This document shows positions 1-10,456 of a stretch of DNA of 64,000 bases, piece by piece. The stretch's first letter is position 1. Each line of letters opens with the position of its first letter. This DNA is from Paragemmobacter straminiformis (GTDB lineage: Bacteria > Pseudomonadota > Alphaproteobacteria > Rhodobacterales > Rhodobacteraceae). The notes under the pieces are model-generated. The model had not been told where the DNA came from and did no database searches. It saw only the letters and a list, made by a program, of their open reading frames with translations. The position numbers and the translations under genes are program-made. Location of the stretch: assembly GCF_014243445.1 (NCBI RefSeq), contig NZ_JACLQD010000004.1:310001-374000 (forward strand), written 5' to 3'.

Positions 1-1
1 G

Positions 2-268
2 GCGGAAAAGGGTGTGACGATCAACAACCTGCTGCCCGGAATTCACGACACGGATCGGGCGGTCTCGCTCGACAGTGGTGTGGTCAAGGCCGAAGGGATC
101 ACGATGGACGAGGCGCGGCGGCGGCGGGCGGCGGGGATTCCGGCGCGGCGTTACGGGACGGCGGCCGAATTCGGGGCGGCCTGCGCCTTTCTCTGCTCGG
201 TCCATGCGGGGTTCATCGTGGGGCAGAACATCCTGCTCGACGGCGGGGCGACCAACGCGACGATCTGA
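2..268 (+). CDS. SDR family oxidoreductase, C-terminal part (start lies before the window)
   Basis: The frame is open from base 2 and ends at a TGA at 266-268, giving the last 88 residues of a short-chain dehydrogenase. The piece begins just after where the Tyr-x-x-x-Lys catalytic motif should lie. It shows the usual N-x-L-x-PG turn (INNLLPG) and closes with the typical SDR tail, a GTAAEF helix followed by FIVGQNILLDGGA. The Rossmann fold and catalytic residues are outside the window, so substrate and cofactor cannot be judged. It reads toward the ABC ATPase gene but is separated from it by a long palindromic repeat, so co-transcription is doubtful. Confidence 0.85.
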   Translation, partial: AEKGVTINNLLPGIHDTDRAVSLDSGVVKAEGITMDEARRRRAAGIPARRYGTAAEFGAACAFLCSVHAGFIVGQNILLDGGATNATI

Positions 269-381
269 GCCTGCGGCAATGCACGGGTGATGCAGATGCG
301 ACGCTCACCCATTTGACGGGCTGTTAAGGTTAACGGCCGCGCGAGAGGGGGGCTGTCTGCCCCCCTCGACGGCTGCGCCGT

Positions 382-456
382 CTCACCCCCCGAGGATATT
401 TCGGGCAAGAGGAAATCGGCGCTGCTTCCTCTTGCCGAAAATATCCTCGGGGGTGA
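382..456. repeat. long intergenic palindrome, GAGGATATTT..GGCAAGA type
   Basis: Two arms of about 31 bp (about 382-413 and 426-456) are near-perfect inverse complements. Each contains a CCCCCGAGGATATTT core followed by GGGCAAGAGGAA. An outer set of C-rich and G-rich stretches extends the stem. The core recurs, whole or as half copies, at about 5043, 17474, 19947, 26032 and 30845, always between genes. It probably acts as a transcript-end or mRNA-stabilising hairpin. The 300 bp between the SDR and ABC genes holds nothing else. Confidence 0.8.
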
Positions 457-568
457 GCCCTGAAAGGGCGAGGGGGCGGAAAGCCCCCTGCGCGCGCGGG
501 CGGCCTGCTTGCGGACGGGGGGCTTGGCTGCTAGGGCTATTCCCGATTGTTTCGCTTGGGATCGTTGC

Positions 569-1648
<1,080 letters not shown>

Positions 1649-1712
1649 GGGCGGGGTGCCCCAAGCCTGCGGCCTTCGGGGGCGGGGGCAGGGCTTGGGT
1701 GCGCCTGTCCGG

Positions 1713-2075
1713 TCAATCCGGCAGGTCGTCATGCGCGAGGCCGGCTTGCGGCATCAGTGTCGCCACTTTGGCAAGCAGGTTGCGGGCGGCGCGCGCGCGC
1801 GGGCCTTCGGCGGCGGAGACATGGGTCAGCCCCTCGACCAGCGCGTCGAGTTCGTCTTGCGTCATCAGCGTGGGCGGCAGCAGCAGGGGTGAGCGCAGGA
1901 TGTAGCCGAGGCCCCTTTCGCCATCGACCGGCAGGCCCGAGCGGGCCATCACCCCCATGTCGCGCCAGATGGTGCGGGTCGAGACTCCGGTCGCGAGGGC
2001 CAGTTCGGCCGCAGTATGAAGCCGCCCGTCGCGCAGGATCTGGATCAGGTCGAAGATGCGGTCGTCGCGGTTCAT
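1713..2075 (-). CDS. HTH_11 (DeoR/YafY-type) transcriptional regulator, short
   Basis: A 120-residue protein starting MNRDDRIFDLIQILRDG. The N-terminal winged helix matches HTH_11 (TAAELALATGVSTRTIWRDM). It is followed by the LPVDGERGLGYIL hinge typical of YafY/WYL regulators, but it ends where a WYL domain would begin, so it is a short DNA-binding-only form. The ATG at 2075 is chosen because the longer frame to 2240 runs through the intergenic operator. A perfect 9-bp inverted repeat lies 42 bp upstream of the start, so autoregulation is likely. It is divergent from tatA. The ligand is unknown. Confidence 0.8.
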   Translation of the reverse strand: MNRDDRIFDLIQILRDGRLHTAAELALATGVSTRTIWRDMGVMARSGLPVDGERGLGYILRSPLLLPPTLMTQDELDALVEGLTHVSAAEGPRARAARNLLAKVATLMPQAGLAHDDLPD

Positions 2076-2116
2076 CGGGGGGCTTTGATGCAAGCAGGGG
2101 GCGAGGGACTGACAGG

Positions 2117-2140
2117 CTACTGACATATAACTGTCAGTAG
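2117..2140. promoter_or_regulatory. perfect inverted repeat, probable operator of the HTH_11 regulator
   Basis: CTACTGACA (2117-2125), a 6-bp TATAAC spacer, then TGTCAGTAG (2132-2140). The arms are exact complements. The repeat lies between the divergent HTH_11 regulator (start 2075) and tatA (start 2258), nearer the regulator. A second CTGACAG half-like sequence sits just to its left (about 2109-2115). Binding by the neighbouring regulator is inferred. Confidence 0.6.
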
Positions 2141-2257
2141 CGCTAGGAAAGCAGAGATTCGGCGCTTTTCGGTCCGGCAGGCTTGGGCATAAATGACCGG
2201 CGAAGTGCAGGGAGTCGCTTGCCGCAGGCAGGGCGACCACGGATCAAGGAGACGGTC

Positions 2258-2479
2258 ATGGGACGTTTGGGACCTTTGGAAATCATCATCATCGCCGCAG
2301 TCGTGCTGGTGCTTTTCGGGCGCGGCAAGATTTCGAACCTGATGGGCGAAGTGGGCAAGGGCATCACGGCCTTCAAGCGCGGGGTCAAGGATGGCTCGGC
2401 CGAGGCGGAAGCTGCCGCCGCGGCGGCTGTCGAGGCCGCGCGCGACGTGACGCCGGAGACCGAGAAGGAAAAGGTCTGA
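2258..2479 (+). CDS. tatA: Sec-independent protein translocase subunit TatA
   Basis: A 73-residue TatA. It has a short periplasmic N-terminus, one membrane helix (about residues 6-22, [13 protein letters not shown]), the conserved [15 protein letters not shown] hinge and amphipathic helix, and an Ala/Glu-rich charged tail. It forms the channel of the twin-arginine pathway that exports folded proteins. The ATG at 2258 follows an AAGGAG site and is preferred to an in-frame start at 2183. It is the first gene of tatABC. The neighbouring ssuA gene region encodes a protein with an RRQF twin-arginine start that could be a client. Confidence 0.95.
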   Translation: MGRLGPLEIIIIAAVVLVLFGRGKISNLMGEVGKGITAFKRGVKDGSAEAEAAAAAAVEAARDVTPETEKEKV

Positions 2480-2521
2480 GTCCGGCCTTGCGCCCGGATT
2501 TGGCGAGGGAAGGGCTGAGAC

Positions 2522-3220
2522 ATGCTTGATATCGGCTGGAGCGAACTGGTCCTGATCGGGGTCGTCGCGCTGATCTTCGTGGGGCCGAAGGACCTGCCGC
2601 GCATGTTCCATGCGCTCGGTCGGGTCACCTCGAAGGCGCGGGGCATGGCGCGGGAATTCCAGCGGGCGATGGATGATGCGGCCAAGGCTTCGGGGCTGGA
2701 CGAGGTGAAGAAGGACCTGAACGGGCTTCAGACCGGTCTGAAGGCCGCGACGAACCCGTCGAGCCTCGGGATCAATGCGCTGGAGGATGCGGCGCGCAAG
2801 TTCGAGAAATGGGACCCGAAAACGGTGATGCGGCCGGGTGCCGCCGCGACGGCGACTGCTGCCGCCGCTCCGGCGGCGGGGGCTGCGGCTTCGGTCGTGA
2901 CCGTGGGGGGCACCGAGATCGGGCCGGAAACCAAGGCGCTGGCCGACAAGCGGGCTTCGGAAGCGGCTGCCGCGCGGGCCAAGGCGCATGAGTTGCAGGC
3001 GAAGGCCGCGGCATCCGCCAGCGCCACCTTTGCCGCGCGGGCCAAGGCCGATGCCGAAGCCGCCGCGCAGAAGGCTGCGGCGGAAAGTGCCGCAGCGCCT
3101 GCGCCCAAGCCACGCGCGCCCCGTGCCAGAAAAGCCGCAGAGCCCGCGCCCGAAGCTGTGGCGGAAGCCGCGAAACCGGCGAAGAAGCCGCCAGTCAGAC
3201 GCAAGAAGAGTGACGCATGA
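2522..3220 (+). CDS. tatB: Sec-independent protein translocase subunit TatB
   Basis: A 232-residue TatB, the twin-arginine signal receptor partner of TatC. The N-terminus [19 protein letters not shown] is the canonical membrane helix with the conserved Glu, followed by [10 protein letters not shown] and an amphipathic helix to about residue 70. The rest is a long low-complexity Ala/Lys/Pro tail (about 110-232), longer than in enterobacteria but usual for this group. It starts 42 bp after tatA and overlaps tatC by 4 bp (ATGA), which indicates translational coupling. Confidence 0.95.
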   Translation: MLDIGWSELVLIGVVALIFVGPKDLPRMFHALGRVTSKARGMAREFQRAMDDAAKASGLDEVKKDLNGLQTGLKAATNPSSLGINALEDAARKFEKWDPKTVMRPGAAATATAAAAPAAGAAASVVTVGGTEIGPETKALADKRASEAAAARAKAHELQAKAAASASATFAARAKADAEAAAQKAAAESAAAPAPKPRAPRARKAAEPAPEAVAEAAKPAKKPPVRRKKSDA

Positions 3221-4098
3221 CGACGCAGGACGATATCGAGGACAGCTCGGCCCCGCTGGTCGAGCATCTGGCAGAGCTGCGCAACCGGCTGATGTGGTCG
3301 GCGGCGGCCTTTGTCGTGGCCATGTTCACGGTCTATCCCTTTGCGATGCAGGTGTTCAACTTCCTGTCGCAGCCGATCTGCAAGGTGCTGGCAGGCATGG
3401 GGCAGAACTGCCAGCTGGTGCTGATCTCGCCGCAGGAAGGGTTTTTCGTGGCCATCAACATCTCGCTCTTCGGCGGGCTGGTGCTGGCCTTTCCGGTCAT
3501 TGCCTACCAGTTGTGGCGCTTTGTGGCGCCGGGGCTCTACCGGTCCGAGCAGAGCGCGCTTCTGCCGTTTCTGATCGCCTCGCCGGTGATGTTCTTCTTC
3601 GGGGCGGCCTTTGCCTATTTTGTCGTCCTGCCGATGGCGTTCAACTTCTTCCTCGGCTTCCAGCAATTCGGCTCGGCCGCAAGCGGGGCGGCGAGCGGGG
3701 CGGTCGCGGATGCGGCGGACCCTCTCAAGCAGGTGGCGTCGGTTCCGGGGATCGTGTTCCAGGGGTCGGCGCAGGAATACCTCGGGGTGACGATGAAGTT
3801 CATCCTTGCCTTCGGACTGTGCTTCCAGTTGCCGGTGCTGCTGGTGCTGCTGGGCAAGGCGGGGCTGATCGGGTCGAAGGGCCTGTCGGCCATGCGGAAA
3901 TACGCGGTGGTGGCGATCCTGATCCTTGCCGCGGTGGCGACGCCGCCGGATGTGATCAGCCAGATTATCCTGTTTTCGGCCATCTACCCGCTTTACGAGG
4001 TGTCGATCTTCCTGATCCGGCGCATCGAAAAGACGCGCGAGGCCAAGATGCGGGCCGAGGGCACCTGGGTGGACGAAGACGAGGAAGACGCGGCGTGA
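3217..4098 (+). CDS. tatC: Sec-independent protein translocase subunit TatC
   Basis: A 293-residue polytopic TatC, the core twin-arginine receptor. The conserved N-terminal [13 protein letters not shown] is present, followed by six hydrophobic segments (about 20-45, 75-100, 118-150, 190-215, 225-245, 250-270). The periplasmic loop around residues 150-185 is longer than in E. coli. It overlaps tatB (ATGA) upstream and the GTG start of the AAA ATPase gene downstream. Confidence 0.95.
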   Translation: MTTQDDIEDSSAPLVEHLAELRNRLMWSAAAFVVAMFTVYPFAMQVFNFLSQPICKVLAGMGQNCQLVLISPQEGFFVAINISLFGGLVLAFPVIAYQLWRFVAPGLYRSEQSALLPFLIASPVMFFFGAAFAYFVVLPMAFNFFLGFQQFGSAASGAASGAVADAADPLKQVASVPGIVFQGSAQEYLGVTMKFILAFGLCFQLPVLLVLLGKAGLIGSKGLSAMRKYAVVAILILAAVATPPDVISQIILFSAIYPLYEVSIFLIRRIEKTREAKMRAEGTWVDEDEEDAA

Positions 4099-4934
4099 GA
4101 TCGGTGCTGGAACGGATCGCGGGGGCGCTGGAGCGGATGGCACCGGCGCCCCTTGCGGCACCCGATTTCGGGGCCGAGGCTTTCGTCTGGCACACGGCGC
4201 CCGACCGGCTGGAACCGGTGGCACGGGTGGCCCGCGTGGACCTGTCGCTGCTGGTCGGGGTGAACCGGTCGCGCGACACGCTTCTCGAGAACACCCGCCA
4301 TTTTGCCGCCGGATTGCCGGCCAACAACGCGCTGCTCTGGGGCGCGCGGGGGATGGGGAAATCGTCGCTGGTCAAGGCCGTGCATGCGGCGGTGCGCGCC
4401 GAAGGGCATGATCTGAAGATCGTGGAATTGAGCCGCGAGGATTTGCCGAGCGTCGGGCGCCTGTTGGGCGTGCTGCGCGGGGCGCGGGCGCGGTTCATCC
4501 TGTTCTGCGACGATCTGTCGTTCAGCCATGACGACCAGCATTACAAAAGCCTCAAGGCGGTGCTGGATGGCGGCATCGAGGGGCGGCCCGAGAACGTGCT
4601 GTTCTATGCCACCTCGAACCGCAGGCATCTGATGCCGCGCGACATGATCGAGAACGAGACCCAGGCGGCGATCCATTCCACCGAGGCGGTGGAGGAAAAG
4701 GTCAGCCTGTCGGACCGGTTCGGGCTGTGGCTCGGGTTCCACCCCTGTTCGCAGGACGAATATCTGGCGATGATCGCGGGCTATTGCGCGGCGCATGGCG
4801 TTGCGGTTCCGGACGAGAGGTTGCGGGCCGAGGCCATCGAATGGCAGGCAACGCGGGGCGGACGGTCGGGCCGCGTGGCCTGGCAATTCTTCTGCGACCT
4901 TGCCGCACGCGAAGGCGTGAAGGTCCCGGGCTGA
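4095..4934 (+). CDS. DUF815-family AAA ATPase
   Basis: A 279-residue P-loop ATPase starting at a GTG that overlaps the tatC stop. Walker A is [10 protein letters not shown] and Walker [11 protein letters not shown]. The later [13 protein letters not shown] motif corresponds to sensor 1 and is a family hallmark. The C-terminal part resembles a DnaA/Cdc6-like lid. The family role is poorly known. Its fixed place after tatABC suggests an envelope-related function, but nothing in the sequence proves this. Confidence 0.88.
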   Translation: MRSVLERIAGALERMAPAPLAAPDFGAEAFVWHTAPDRLEPVARVARVDLSLLVGVNRSRDTLLENTRHFAAGLPANNALLWGARGMGKSSLVKAVHAAVRAEGHDLKIVELSREDLPSVGRLLGVLRGARARFILFCDDLSFSHDDQHYKSLKAVLDGGIEGRPENVLFYATSNRRHLMPRDMIENETQAAIHSTEAVEEKVSLSDRFGLWLGFHPCSQDEYLAMIAGYCAAHGVAVPDERLRAEAIEWQATRGGRSGRVAWQFFCDLAAREGVKVPG

Positions 4935-4941
4935 CCGGAGC

Positions 4942-5210
4942 GGCGATTTTTCTGCGAAAAATCGGGGCAGGCGCCCGAACGGGCGGGCAATGTTACCGGC
5001 TGCCGGTTTCTGGCCGCCGGTTTCTGGTCGGGCGTGGTGGATTTGAGTATTTGGGCAAGGATGAAGCCCCGTGCGGCTTTCACACCGACCCAAATATCCC
5101 GGGGGGAAATCGGCCCCTTGGCCGATGGGGGGGCTGGCCCCCCTGCGAGGGTGCAGCCCATGCGAGGCCGCAGGATTTTCGGGATTTTTCGCAGAAAAAT
5201 CGGGGTGGGG
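4942..5210. repeat. composite intergenic palindromic repeat
   Basis: The 340-bp gap between the AAA ATPase and the CNNM-type gene holds nested palindromes and no gene. A hairpin GATTTTTC-TGC-GAAAAATC lies at about 4944-4962, and its exact inverse complement GATTTTTC-GCA-GAAAAATC lies at about 5185-5203, so the two outer units face each other. Between them is a GAGTATTTGGGCAAGGATGAAG unit (about 5046) and its inverted partner CCCAAATATCCC (about 5090). This is a two-layer version of the family seen at 382-456. Confidence 0.75.
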
Positions 5211-5277
5211 CGGGGCGGGCCTTGCGGGTGGGGGGCGCGGTGCTTAGCCTAGGGCCTTCCTTTTGCCTGTGGTGCCT

Positions 5278-6555
5278 ATGCTTTTCGAAATTCTCATCGT
5301 CCTCGCCCTGATCGTCGTGAACGGGGTGCTTTCCATGTCCGAGATGGCCATCGTCTCGGCGCGGCCTGCGCGGTTGCGCTCGCTCGAGGGGAAGTCGCGG
5401 GGGGCGGGGGCGGCGCTGCGCTTGGCCGAACAGCCGGGGCGGTTTCTCTCGACCGTGCAGATCGGGATTACGATGGTTGGCGTGCTGTCGGGTGCCTTTT
5501 CGGGGGCGACGCTGGGCGCGCGGCTTTCGGACTGGCTGGCTGCGGAAGGCATGGCGCGCGAGACGGCGAACACGCTGGGCGTGGGCGGGGTCGTGCTGGT
5601 GCTGACCTATCTGTCGCTGATCGTGGGCGAGCTTGTGCCAAAGCAGCTTGCGCTGAAGAATGCCGAAGGCATCGCTATCCGCATGGCGCCTGCGATGCTG
5701 ATCCTGTCCAGGGCGGCCGCACCCGTGGTCTGGGTGCTGGAGCATTCGGGGCGGCTGGTGCTGTTCCTGATGGGGCAATCGGGCGAGAGCACGGCGAAGG
5801 TGACCGAGGAGGAGGTGCATACGCTGCTGTCCGAGGCGCATGAGGAAGGGCTGATCGAACCCGAAGAGCGCGAGATGATGGCGGGGGTGATGCGGCTGGC
5901 GGACCGTTCGGCCCGTGCGCTGATGACGCCGCGCCACGAGGTGGAGATGCTGGAGCTTGAGGCGAGCAGTGTCGAGACGGTGGCGGCGATCCGGCGCATC
6001 GCGCGGCCCCGCATGCCGGTGCAAAGCCGCGAGTCGGGCGAGGTGGTCGGGATCGTGCGGCTTTCGGATGCGTTCAACGCCCTGTCGCGGCGCGAGACGC
6101 TGGACCCGAAGAAGCTGCTGCGCGAGGTGCCTGTGGTGTCGGACATGGCCGATGCGCTGGATGTGATGGAGATCTTGCAGGGGTCGGACGACCATCTGGC
6201 GCTGGTCTATGACGAATACGGGCATTTCGAGGGGATCATCACCTCGGGCGATATTCTCGAGGCGATCACGGGGTCGGTCGCGGCGGCCACGGCGGAGGAG
6301 CCGGCGCTGGTCGAGCGGGCGGACGGGTCGCTGCTGGTGTCGGGCTGGATGCCTGCGGATGAATTCTGCGACCGCATGGGCCTGCCGCGCGAATTGGCGG
6401 GCGGCTACGAGACGGTGGCGGGGCTGGTGCTGAACATCTTTGGCCGCCTGCCCGCGCTGGGCGAGGCCGTCGAGGCCGAGGGGCTGCGGTTCGAGATCAT
6501 GGATTTCGACGACCGGCGGATCGACAAGGTTCTGGTCAGCAAGACGGCCGACTAG
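5278..6555 (+). CDS. hemolysin/CNNM-family membrane protein (DUF21–CBS–CorC_HlyC)
   Basis: A 425-residue protein of the CNNM/CorC family. The N-terminal DUF21 domain (about 1-190) has four hydrophobic segments and starts FEILIVLALIVVNGVLSMSEMAI. A CBS pair follows (about 200-330), then a C-terminal CorC_HlyC domain (from about 345, LVSGWMPADEF). Family members are linked to divalent cation (Mg2+/Co2+) transport or resistance; haemolysis is a legacy name. The ATG at 5278 is used; an in-frame TTG lies five codons upstream. It stands alone between the palindromic repeat and the convergent FkbM gene. Confidence 0.88.
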   Translation: MLFEILIVLALIVVNGVLSMSEMAIVSARPARLRSLEGKSRGAGAALRLAEQPGRFLSTVQIGITMVGVLSGAFSGATLGARLSDWLAAEGMARETANTLGVGGVVLVLTYLSLIVGELVPKQLALKNAEGIAIRMAPAMLILSRAAAPVVWVLEHSGRLVLFLMGQSGESTAKVTEEEVHTLLSEAHEEGLIEPEEREMMAGVMRLADRSARALMTPRHEVEMLELEASSVETVAAIRRIARPRMPVQSRESGEVVGIVRLSDAFNALSRRETLDPKKLLREVPVVSDMADALDVMEILQGSDDHLALVYDEYGHFEGIITSGDILEAITGSVAAATAEEPALVERADGSLLVSGWMPADEFCDRMGLPRELAGGYETVAGLVLNIFGRLPALGEAVEAEGLRFEIMDFDDRRIDKVLVSKTAD

Positions 6556-6614
6556 CGCCGCTGCTGCCTGAGACGCGGGAGGTCAGAGACGGCTGGCGTC
6601 AGAGAAGGGGGGCG

Positions 6615-7526
6615 TCAGCGTTTCCAGACATGGACACCGGGGCGGCAGGTCGCCTCGTCGATGCGCAGGCCCTGGGCCGAGAGCAGGCGGCGGCATTCCT
6701 GCATGCCTTCGCGGCCGTAGATGTCGCGGTGGAATTCTGCGACGAAGGTGTTGATTCCGGTCAGATCGGCGTGGCGCAGAAAGTCCAGCTCGCCCCCTTC
6801 GATATCCATCATGATCGTGTCGGGGGCGAAGTCGGCCACGAGGTCGGCATAGCGCAAGACGGGAACCGAGACGGTCTGCGCGCGGTCGGGCTTGCGCGAG
6901 ACGAGGCCGGAGCCGAGGAAATTGCCCATCACGAAAAAGTCGATGCTGGCGGGTGCGTCGGGCGCGGTAAGCACGACGGCGTGGCGCAGGGTGATGATGT
7001 CGGACAGGCCGTTCGTTGCGTGCAGATGGGCGATATGCGGGATCAGCGCGGGGTTTGCCTCGATGCTGAGCAGGGCCTTGGGGGCGAGGTTCATGGCGAG
7101 GATCGCGCCCACGACGCCCGCGCCCGCGCCGAGTTCGAGGATGCGCGCGCCCTTGGGGATGGCGGCGAGACCGCAGGCGACCTCGTTGCGTTCGTAGCGG
7201 CCTTCGTTCAGCGAGGTGATCATCGACGGGCCGAGGTGGGGTGCGGCGGGGACGCGCACGCCGTGCAGGGTGGCGATGATGGGGGCCTCGGACGGGGCGG
7301 GAGCGGATGCCGCCGCAGGGGCGGGGGCCGCTTCGGGTTCGGGCGGCAGGGCGGGCCCTGCGGGGGGTGCGGCCAGTTCCGAGGCGAGGGCCGCCGCCGC
7401 TTCGAGCGATTTCAATCCGGATGCGAGGCCGGTCTTGGCCGTTGTTTTCACGGCAGGTTTCGACGTCGGCTTCGGGGCCTGCTTCGGGGCAGGTTTCTTG
7501 GCCGGCTTGCTTTTGGATTTGGACAT
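6615..7526 (-). CDS. FkbM-family methyltransferase with Lys/Pro/Ala-rich N-terminal extension
   Basis: A 303-residue protein. The first ~85 residues are low complexity: Lys/Pro/Ala-rich, then Ala/Pro/Glu-rich. The rest is a SAM-dependent methyltransferase. The SAM loop is ILELGAGAGVVGAILAMNL, and IMMDIEGGELDFLRH is the FkbM hallmark (the acidic DIEG motif). Family members O-methylate sugars or small molecules; the substrate here is unknown. It lies 40 bp downstream of the nlpD-like gene on the same strand, so it probably ends a surE-pcm-nlpD transcript. The ATG at 7526 is preferred to a TTG four codons upstream. Confidence 0.82.
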   Translation of the reverse strand: MSKSKSKPAKKPAPKQAPKPTSKPAVKTTAKTGLASGLKSLEAAAALASELAAPPAGPALPPEPEAAPAPAAASAPAPSEAPIIATLHGVRVPAAPHLGPSMITSLNEGRYERNEVACGLAAIPKGARILELGAGAGVVGAILAMNLAPKALLSIEANPALIPHIAHLHATNGLSDIITLRHAVVLTAPDAPASIDFFVMGNFLGSGLVSRKPDRAQTVSVPVLRYADLVADFAPDTIMMDIEGGELDFLRHADLTGINTFVAEFHRDIYGREGMQECRRLLSAQGLRIDEATCRPGVHVWKR

Positions 7527-7565
7527 GGGAACCTGCAACTACGGAAAAGGAAAAGCGGGGTCGGC

Positions 7566-8834
7566 CTATTTCAGGTAGGGCATCGGGTCGGTGCTTTCGA
7601 CGCCGCGACGGACTTCGAAATGCAGGAAGGCGGGGTTGCCCGAGCGGACGGTGGCGATGGTCTGGCCACGGGTGACCTTGTCGCCCTTTTTCACCTTGAT
7701 GCCCGCGACGCCGGCATAGACGGTCAGCAGCCCGCCGTCGTGGCGGATGACGATGATCGGGGTTTGTTCGGTGTCCTGGGTGATGGCGGCGACGGTGCCT
7801 GCGGCGGCGGCCTGAACGGCCGTGCCTGCGGGGGCGGCGATGTCGATGCCTTCGTTCTTTTTCGGCTGGTAGGTGCGGATGATGTTGCCCGAAACCGGCA
7901 TGGCGAATTGCGCCGAGGATGCGGTGGTGCGTTCCTGCGACATCTCGGGCGAGGCGGGGGCGGAATCGGCAACCTCTGCCGCGGTTTTCGGGGTTTCGGC
8001 GGGCAGGGGCTGCTTGGCCGAAGGCGGTGTCGGCGTGGGCGTTCCCGCACCGGGGGCCGAGGTCGCGACCTTGGCGGGTTGGGCGGGTTGGGCTTCGGCC
8101 TCGGGCGGGGCGCCGGTCGGGGTCGGGATCATGAGATACTGGCCCTCGCGCACGTCGAGGTCGGGGCCGAGGCCGTTCCAGTCGGCCAAAGCGCGGGCCG
8201 AGACGCCATAGGTGCGGGCGATGGAGAAGGCGGTTTCGCCGCGTTTGACCTGATGCCGCGTGGGCGCCATGTCGCCGAGGTTGGCGGCGGGCGCTGCCGT
8301 GGCGGGGGCAGGGGCTGCGGGGGCGGCGGTGTCGACGCGGTCGAGGGCGGTGGTGGCGATGGACGAGACATCGACCGATCCCGGCCGCGCGGCGCTGCCT
8401 GCGCGAAGCGGGGCCGAGGCGACGGTGCCGCCGCCGATGGCGCTGCCCGGGGCTGCGGCGAAGGCGCCACCCTCGACCCGGCGGGGCAGGGCGAGGACTT
8501 CGCCGTCACGCAGGGGGGCATTCGCATCGACGGCATTGTAGCTGGCGAGTTCGGCGGGCGTGAGGCCGATGCGGGCGGCGACGGTCGCGGGTGTGTCGCC
8601 GCGGCGGGCCACGGCCACCTGATAGCCGGGGTAGGAGATGACGCCGCGCCCGTCGGGCGTGGGGCGGGCGGCGGTGACGCCGCGCGCGGCGGCGGCGGTG
8701 GTCATGACATTGCCGCCGCGCAGGTCCCAGTCGAGGTTGTCGATGGGGTTCGTGCCGCCGGAACAGGCGGCAAGCGCGCAGGTGCCGAGGAGAAGCGCCG
8801 TCTTGCCGAGGAGGTGCCACGTCTGGATGGTCAT
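7566..8834 (-). CDS. nlpD: NlpD-like lipoprotein, two LysM domains plus degenerate M23 (LytM) domain
   Basis: A 422-residue outer-membrane lipoprotein. The signal peptide ends in the lipobox LAAC with Cys24 as lipidation site. Two LysM domains follow (about 66-118 and 192-240), a Pro/Ala/Thr-rich linker, then an M23 fold from about residue 315. The metal ligands of active LytM enzymes are missing: HxxxD reads NEGID, the usual HLS/HL segment reads YAGV and HxH reads HFE. This is the pattern of NlpD/EnvC, which activate amidases rather than cut peptidoglycan. The surE-pcm-nlpD order supports the name. Confidence 0.85.
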   Translation of the reverse strand: MTIQTWHLLGKTALLLGTCALAACSGGTNPIDNLDWDLRGGNVMTTAAAARGVTAARPTPDGRGVISYPGYQVAVARRGDTPATVAARIGLTPAELASYNAVDANAPLRDGEVLALPRRVEGGAFAAAPGSAIGGGTVASAPLRAGSAARPGSVDVSSIATTALDRVDTAAPAAPAPATAAPAANLGDMAPTRHQVKRGETAFSIARTYGVSARALADWNGLGPDLDVREGQYLMIPTPTGAPPEAEAQPAQPAKVATSAPGAGTPTPTPPSAKQPLPAETPKTAAEVADSAPASPEMSQERTTASSAQFAMPVSGNIIRTYQPKKNEGIDIAAPAGTAVQAAAAGTVAAITQDTEQTPIIVIRHDGGLLTVYAGVAGIKVKKGDKVTRGQTIATVRSGNPAFLHFEVRRGVESTDPMPYLK

Positions 8835-8887
8835 TGCTCTGCCCTTACAAGCGGTCCGGGTTGGTCCCGGCCTGATCTATTTGCCGT

Positions 8888-9559
8888 CTATTCCGTGCCC
8901 AGCCCTTCGACAAGCGGGACAAAGCGCACGGGTCGAAGTTCGTCATAGTCGAAACCGCTTTCGGTGCGCGTCACTTTTATGAGACTTTGCACCGTGTCGG
9001 ACTGGCCGACCGGCAGCACCATGATACCGCCGGTTTTCAACTGCGCCAAGAGCGGGCTTGGCGGGTCTTCCGCTGCGGCTGTGACGATGATGCGGTCGAA
9101 GGGGGCCTGATCGGGCAGGCCGAAGCTGCCGTCCGAGGTGATGGCGGTGATGTTGGTCAGGTCGAGCGCCGCGAAGAGGTCGGAGGCTTCGCGCACGAGG
9201 CGGCGGTGGCGGTCGACGGTGTAGACGCGGCGGGCGAGGTGCGAGAGGATCGCGGCCTGATAGCCCGAGCCGGTGCCGACTTCGAGCACCTTGTCGCGGG
9301 GCTGGACGTTCAGCGCCTGCGTCATCAGCCCGACGATGGAGGGTTGGCTGATGGTCTGGCCGCAGGCGATGGGAAGGGGCATGTCCTCGTAGGCGCGGTC
9401 GGCAAAGACGCCACGGACGAAAAGGCCGCGGTCGGTGCGTTCCATCGCCGAGAGGACGCGGTGGTCGGTGACGCCGCGCGAGCGGAGGGCGTAAAGAAAG
9501 CGCATCTTGCGTTCGGCAACGGAGCCTTCGTCGTCGAAGTCTCCGGCCCCCCCTGTCAT
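8888..9559 (-). CDS. pcm: protein-L-isoaspartate O-methyltransferase
   Basis: A 223-residue repair methyltransferase. It transfers methyl from SAM to L-isoaspartyl residues of damaged proteins. The motifs are clear: [17 protein letters not shown] before the SAM site, [16 protein letters not shown] as motif I, and [10 protein letters not shown] with [10 protein letters not shown] as post-motifs. The ATG at 9559 overlaps the surE stop by 4 bp (ATGA). surE-pcm is a conserved stress-repair pair, so co-translation is expected. Confidence 0.95.
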   Translation of the reverse strand: MTGGAGDFDDEGSVAERKMRFLYALRSRGVTDHRVLSAMERTDRGLFVRGVFADRAYEDMPLPIACGQTISQPSIVGLMTQALNVQPRDKVLEVGTGSGYQAAILSHLARRVYTVDRHRRLVREASDLFAALDLTNITAITSDGSFGLPDQAPFDRIIVTAAAEDPPSPLLAQLKTGGIMVLPVGQSDTVQSLIKVTRTESGFDYDELRPVRFVPLVEGLGTE

Positions 9560-10341
9560 GCGAGCCGCGCCGAAAGGTCGGCCAGAAGGTCATGCGCGGT
9601 CAGGTCCGCGCGCATGGGGGTGACCGAGATGTAGCCTTCGAGGTTCACCGCCGCATCGGTGCCGGGAAGCGTGGGGGTCTGCTGCGGGCCGCCCTTGATC
9701 CACAGGAACTTGCGCCCCGAGGGCGACTGGTGCGGTTCGACGCTGAACGAGGTGTCGCGGCGGAAGCCCTGCGCCGCGACGCGGGTGCCCTTGACCCGCG
9801 CGGCGGGAAGGGGCGGGAAGTTCACGTTGTAGAAGGTGCGGTAGTCGTCGTTGGTCCAGATGCCGGCGTCGAGCAGTTTGCGGACCACGGCGGTGCCGTG
9901 GGTGCGGGCGGCTTCGAACGGGTCGGACAGGCCATCCATTTCGGGGCCGAAGAATTGCGACAGGGCGATGGCGGGGATGCCCTGCAAGGCCGCCTCCATC
10001 GCGCCGCCGATGGTGCCGGAGTAAAGCACGTTCTCGCCCGAGTTGTTGCCGCGGTTGACGCCCGAAAGCACCAGATCGGGTTTGGCGCCGTCAAGCACGT
10101 CGTAGATGCCTGCAAGCACGCAATCGGCGGGGCTGCCCTCGGCCGCAAAGCGGCGGGGGGCGAGCTTGGCGATCATCATCGGGTGGGTGTAGCTGATGCA
10201 ATGGCCGACACCCGATTGTTCGAACGCGGGGGCGACGACCCATACCTCGCCCTGCGGGCCGGCGATGGCATGGGCGATTTCTTCCAGAACCTGAAGGCCC
10301 GGAGCGTTGATGCCGTCGTCATTCGTCACAAGGATGCGCAT
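9556..10341 (-). CDS. surE: 5'/3'-nucleotidase SurE
   Basis: A 261-residue metal-dependent phosphatase acting on nucleoside 5'- and 3'-monophosphates. The start [11 protein letters not shown] has the metal-binding Asp pair. [15 protein letters not shown] and [13 protein letters not shown] are family hallmarks and supply further metal ligands. It is the first gene of the minus-strand surE-pcm-nlpD-fkbM run. Its start is 115 bp from the divergent aldo/keto reductase gene, so the promoter must lie there. Confidence 0.95.
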   Translation of the reverse strand: MRILVTNDDGINAPGLQVLEEIAHAIAGPQGEVWVVAPAFEQSGVGHCISYTHPMMIAKLAPRRFAAEGSPADCVLAGIYDVLDGAKPDLVLSGVNRGNNSGENVLYSGTIGGAMEAALQGIPAIALSQFFGPEMDGLSDPFEAARTHGTAVVRKLLDAGIWTNDDYRTFYNVNFPPLPAARVKGTRVAAQGFRRDTSFSVEPHQSPSGRKFLWIKGGPQQTPTLPGTDAAVNLEGYISVTPMRADLTAHDLLADLSARLA

Positions 10342-10456
10342 GCTGTGCCTGTATTGCTGGCCCCCTGATTAGACGAGGGCGCGGGGGGCGGCAAGCGGGG
10401 GTTGCGGCCAAGGCGTGCGGGGTTAGTCTGGTGTGGCAAAGATGGAGGGTCGGGCG

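Noticed and set aside
6630-8948. 772-codon Gly-rich frame opposite fkbM and nlpD
   Set aside because: It is the antisense shadow of two well-supported genes and has low-complexity composition.
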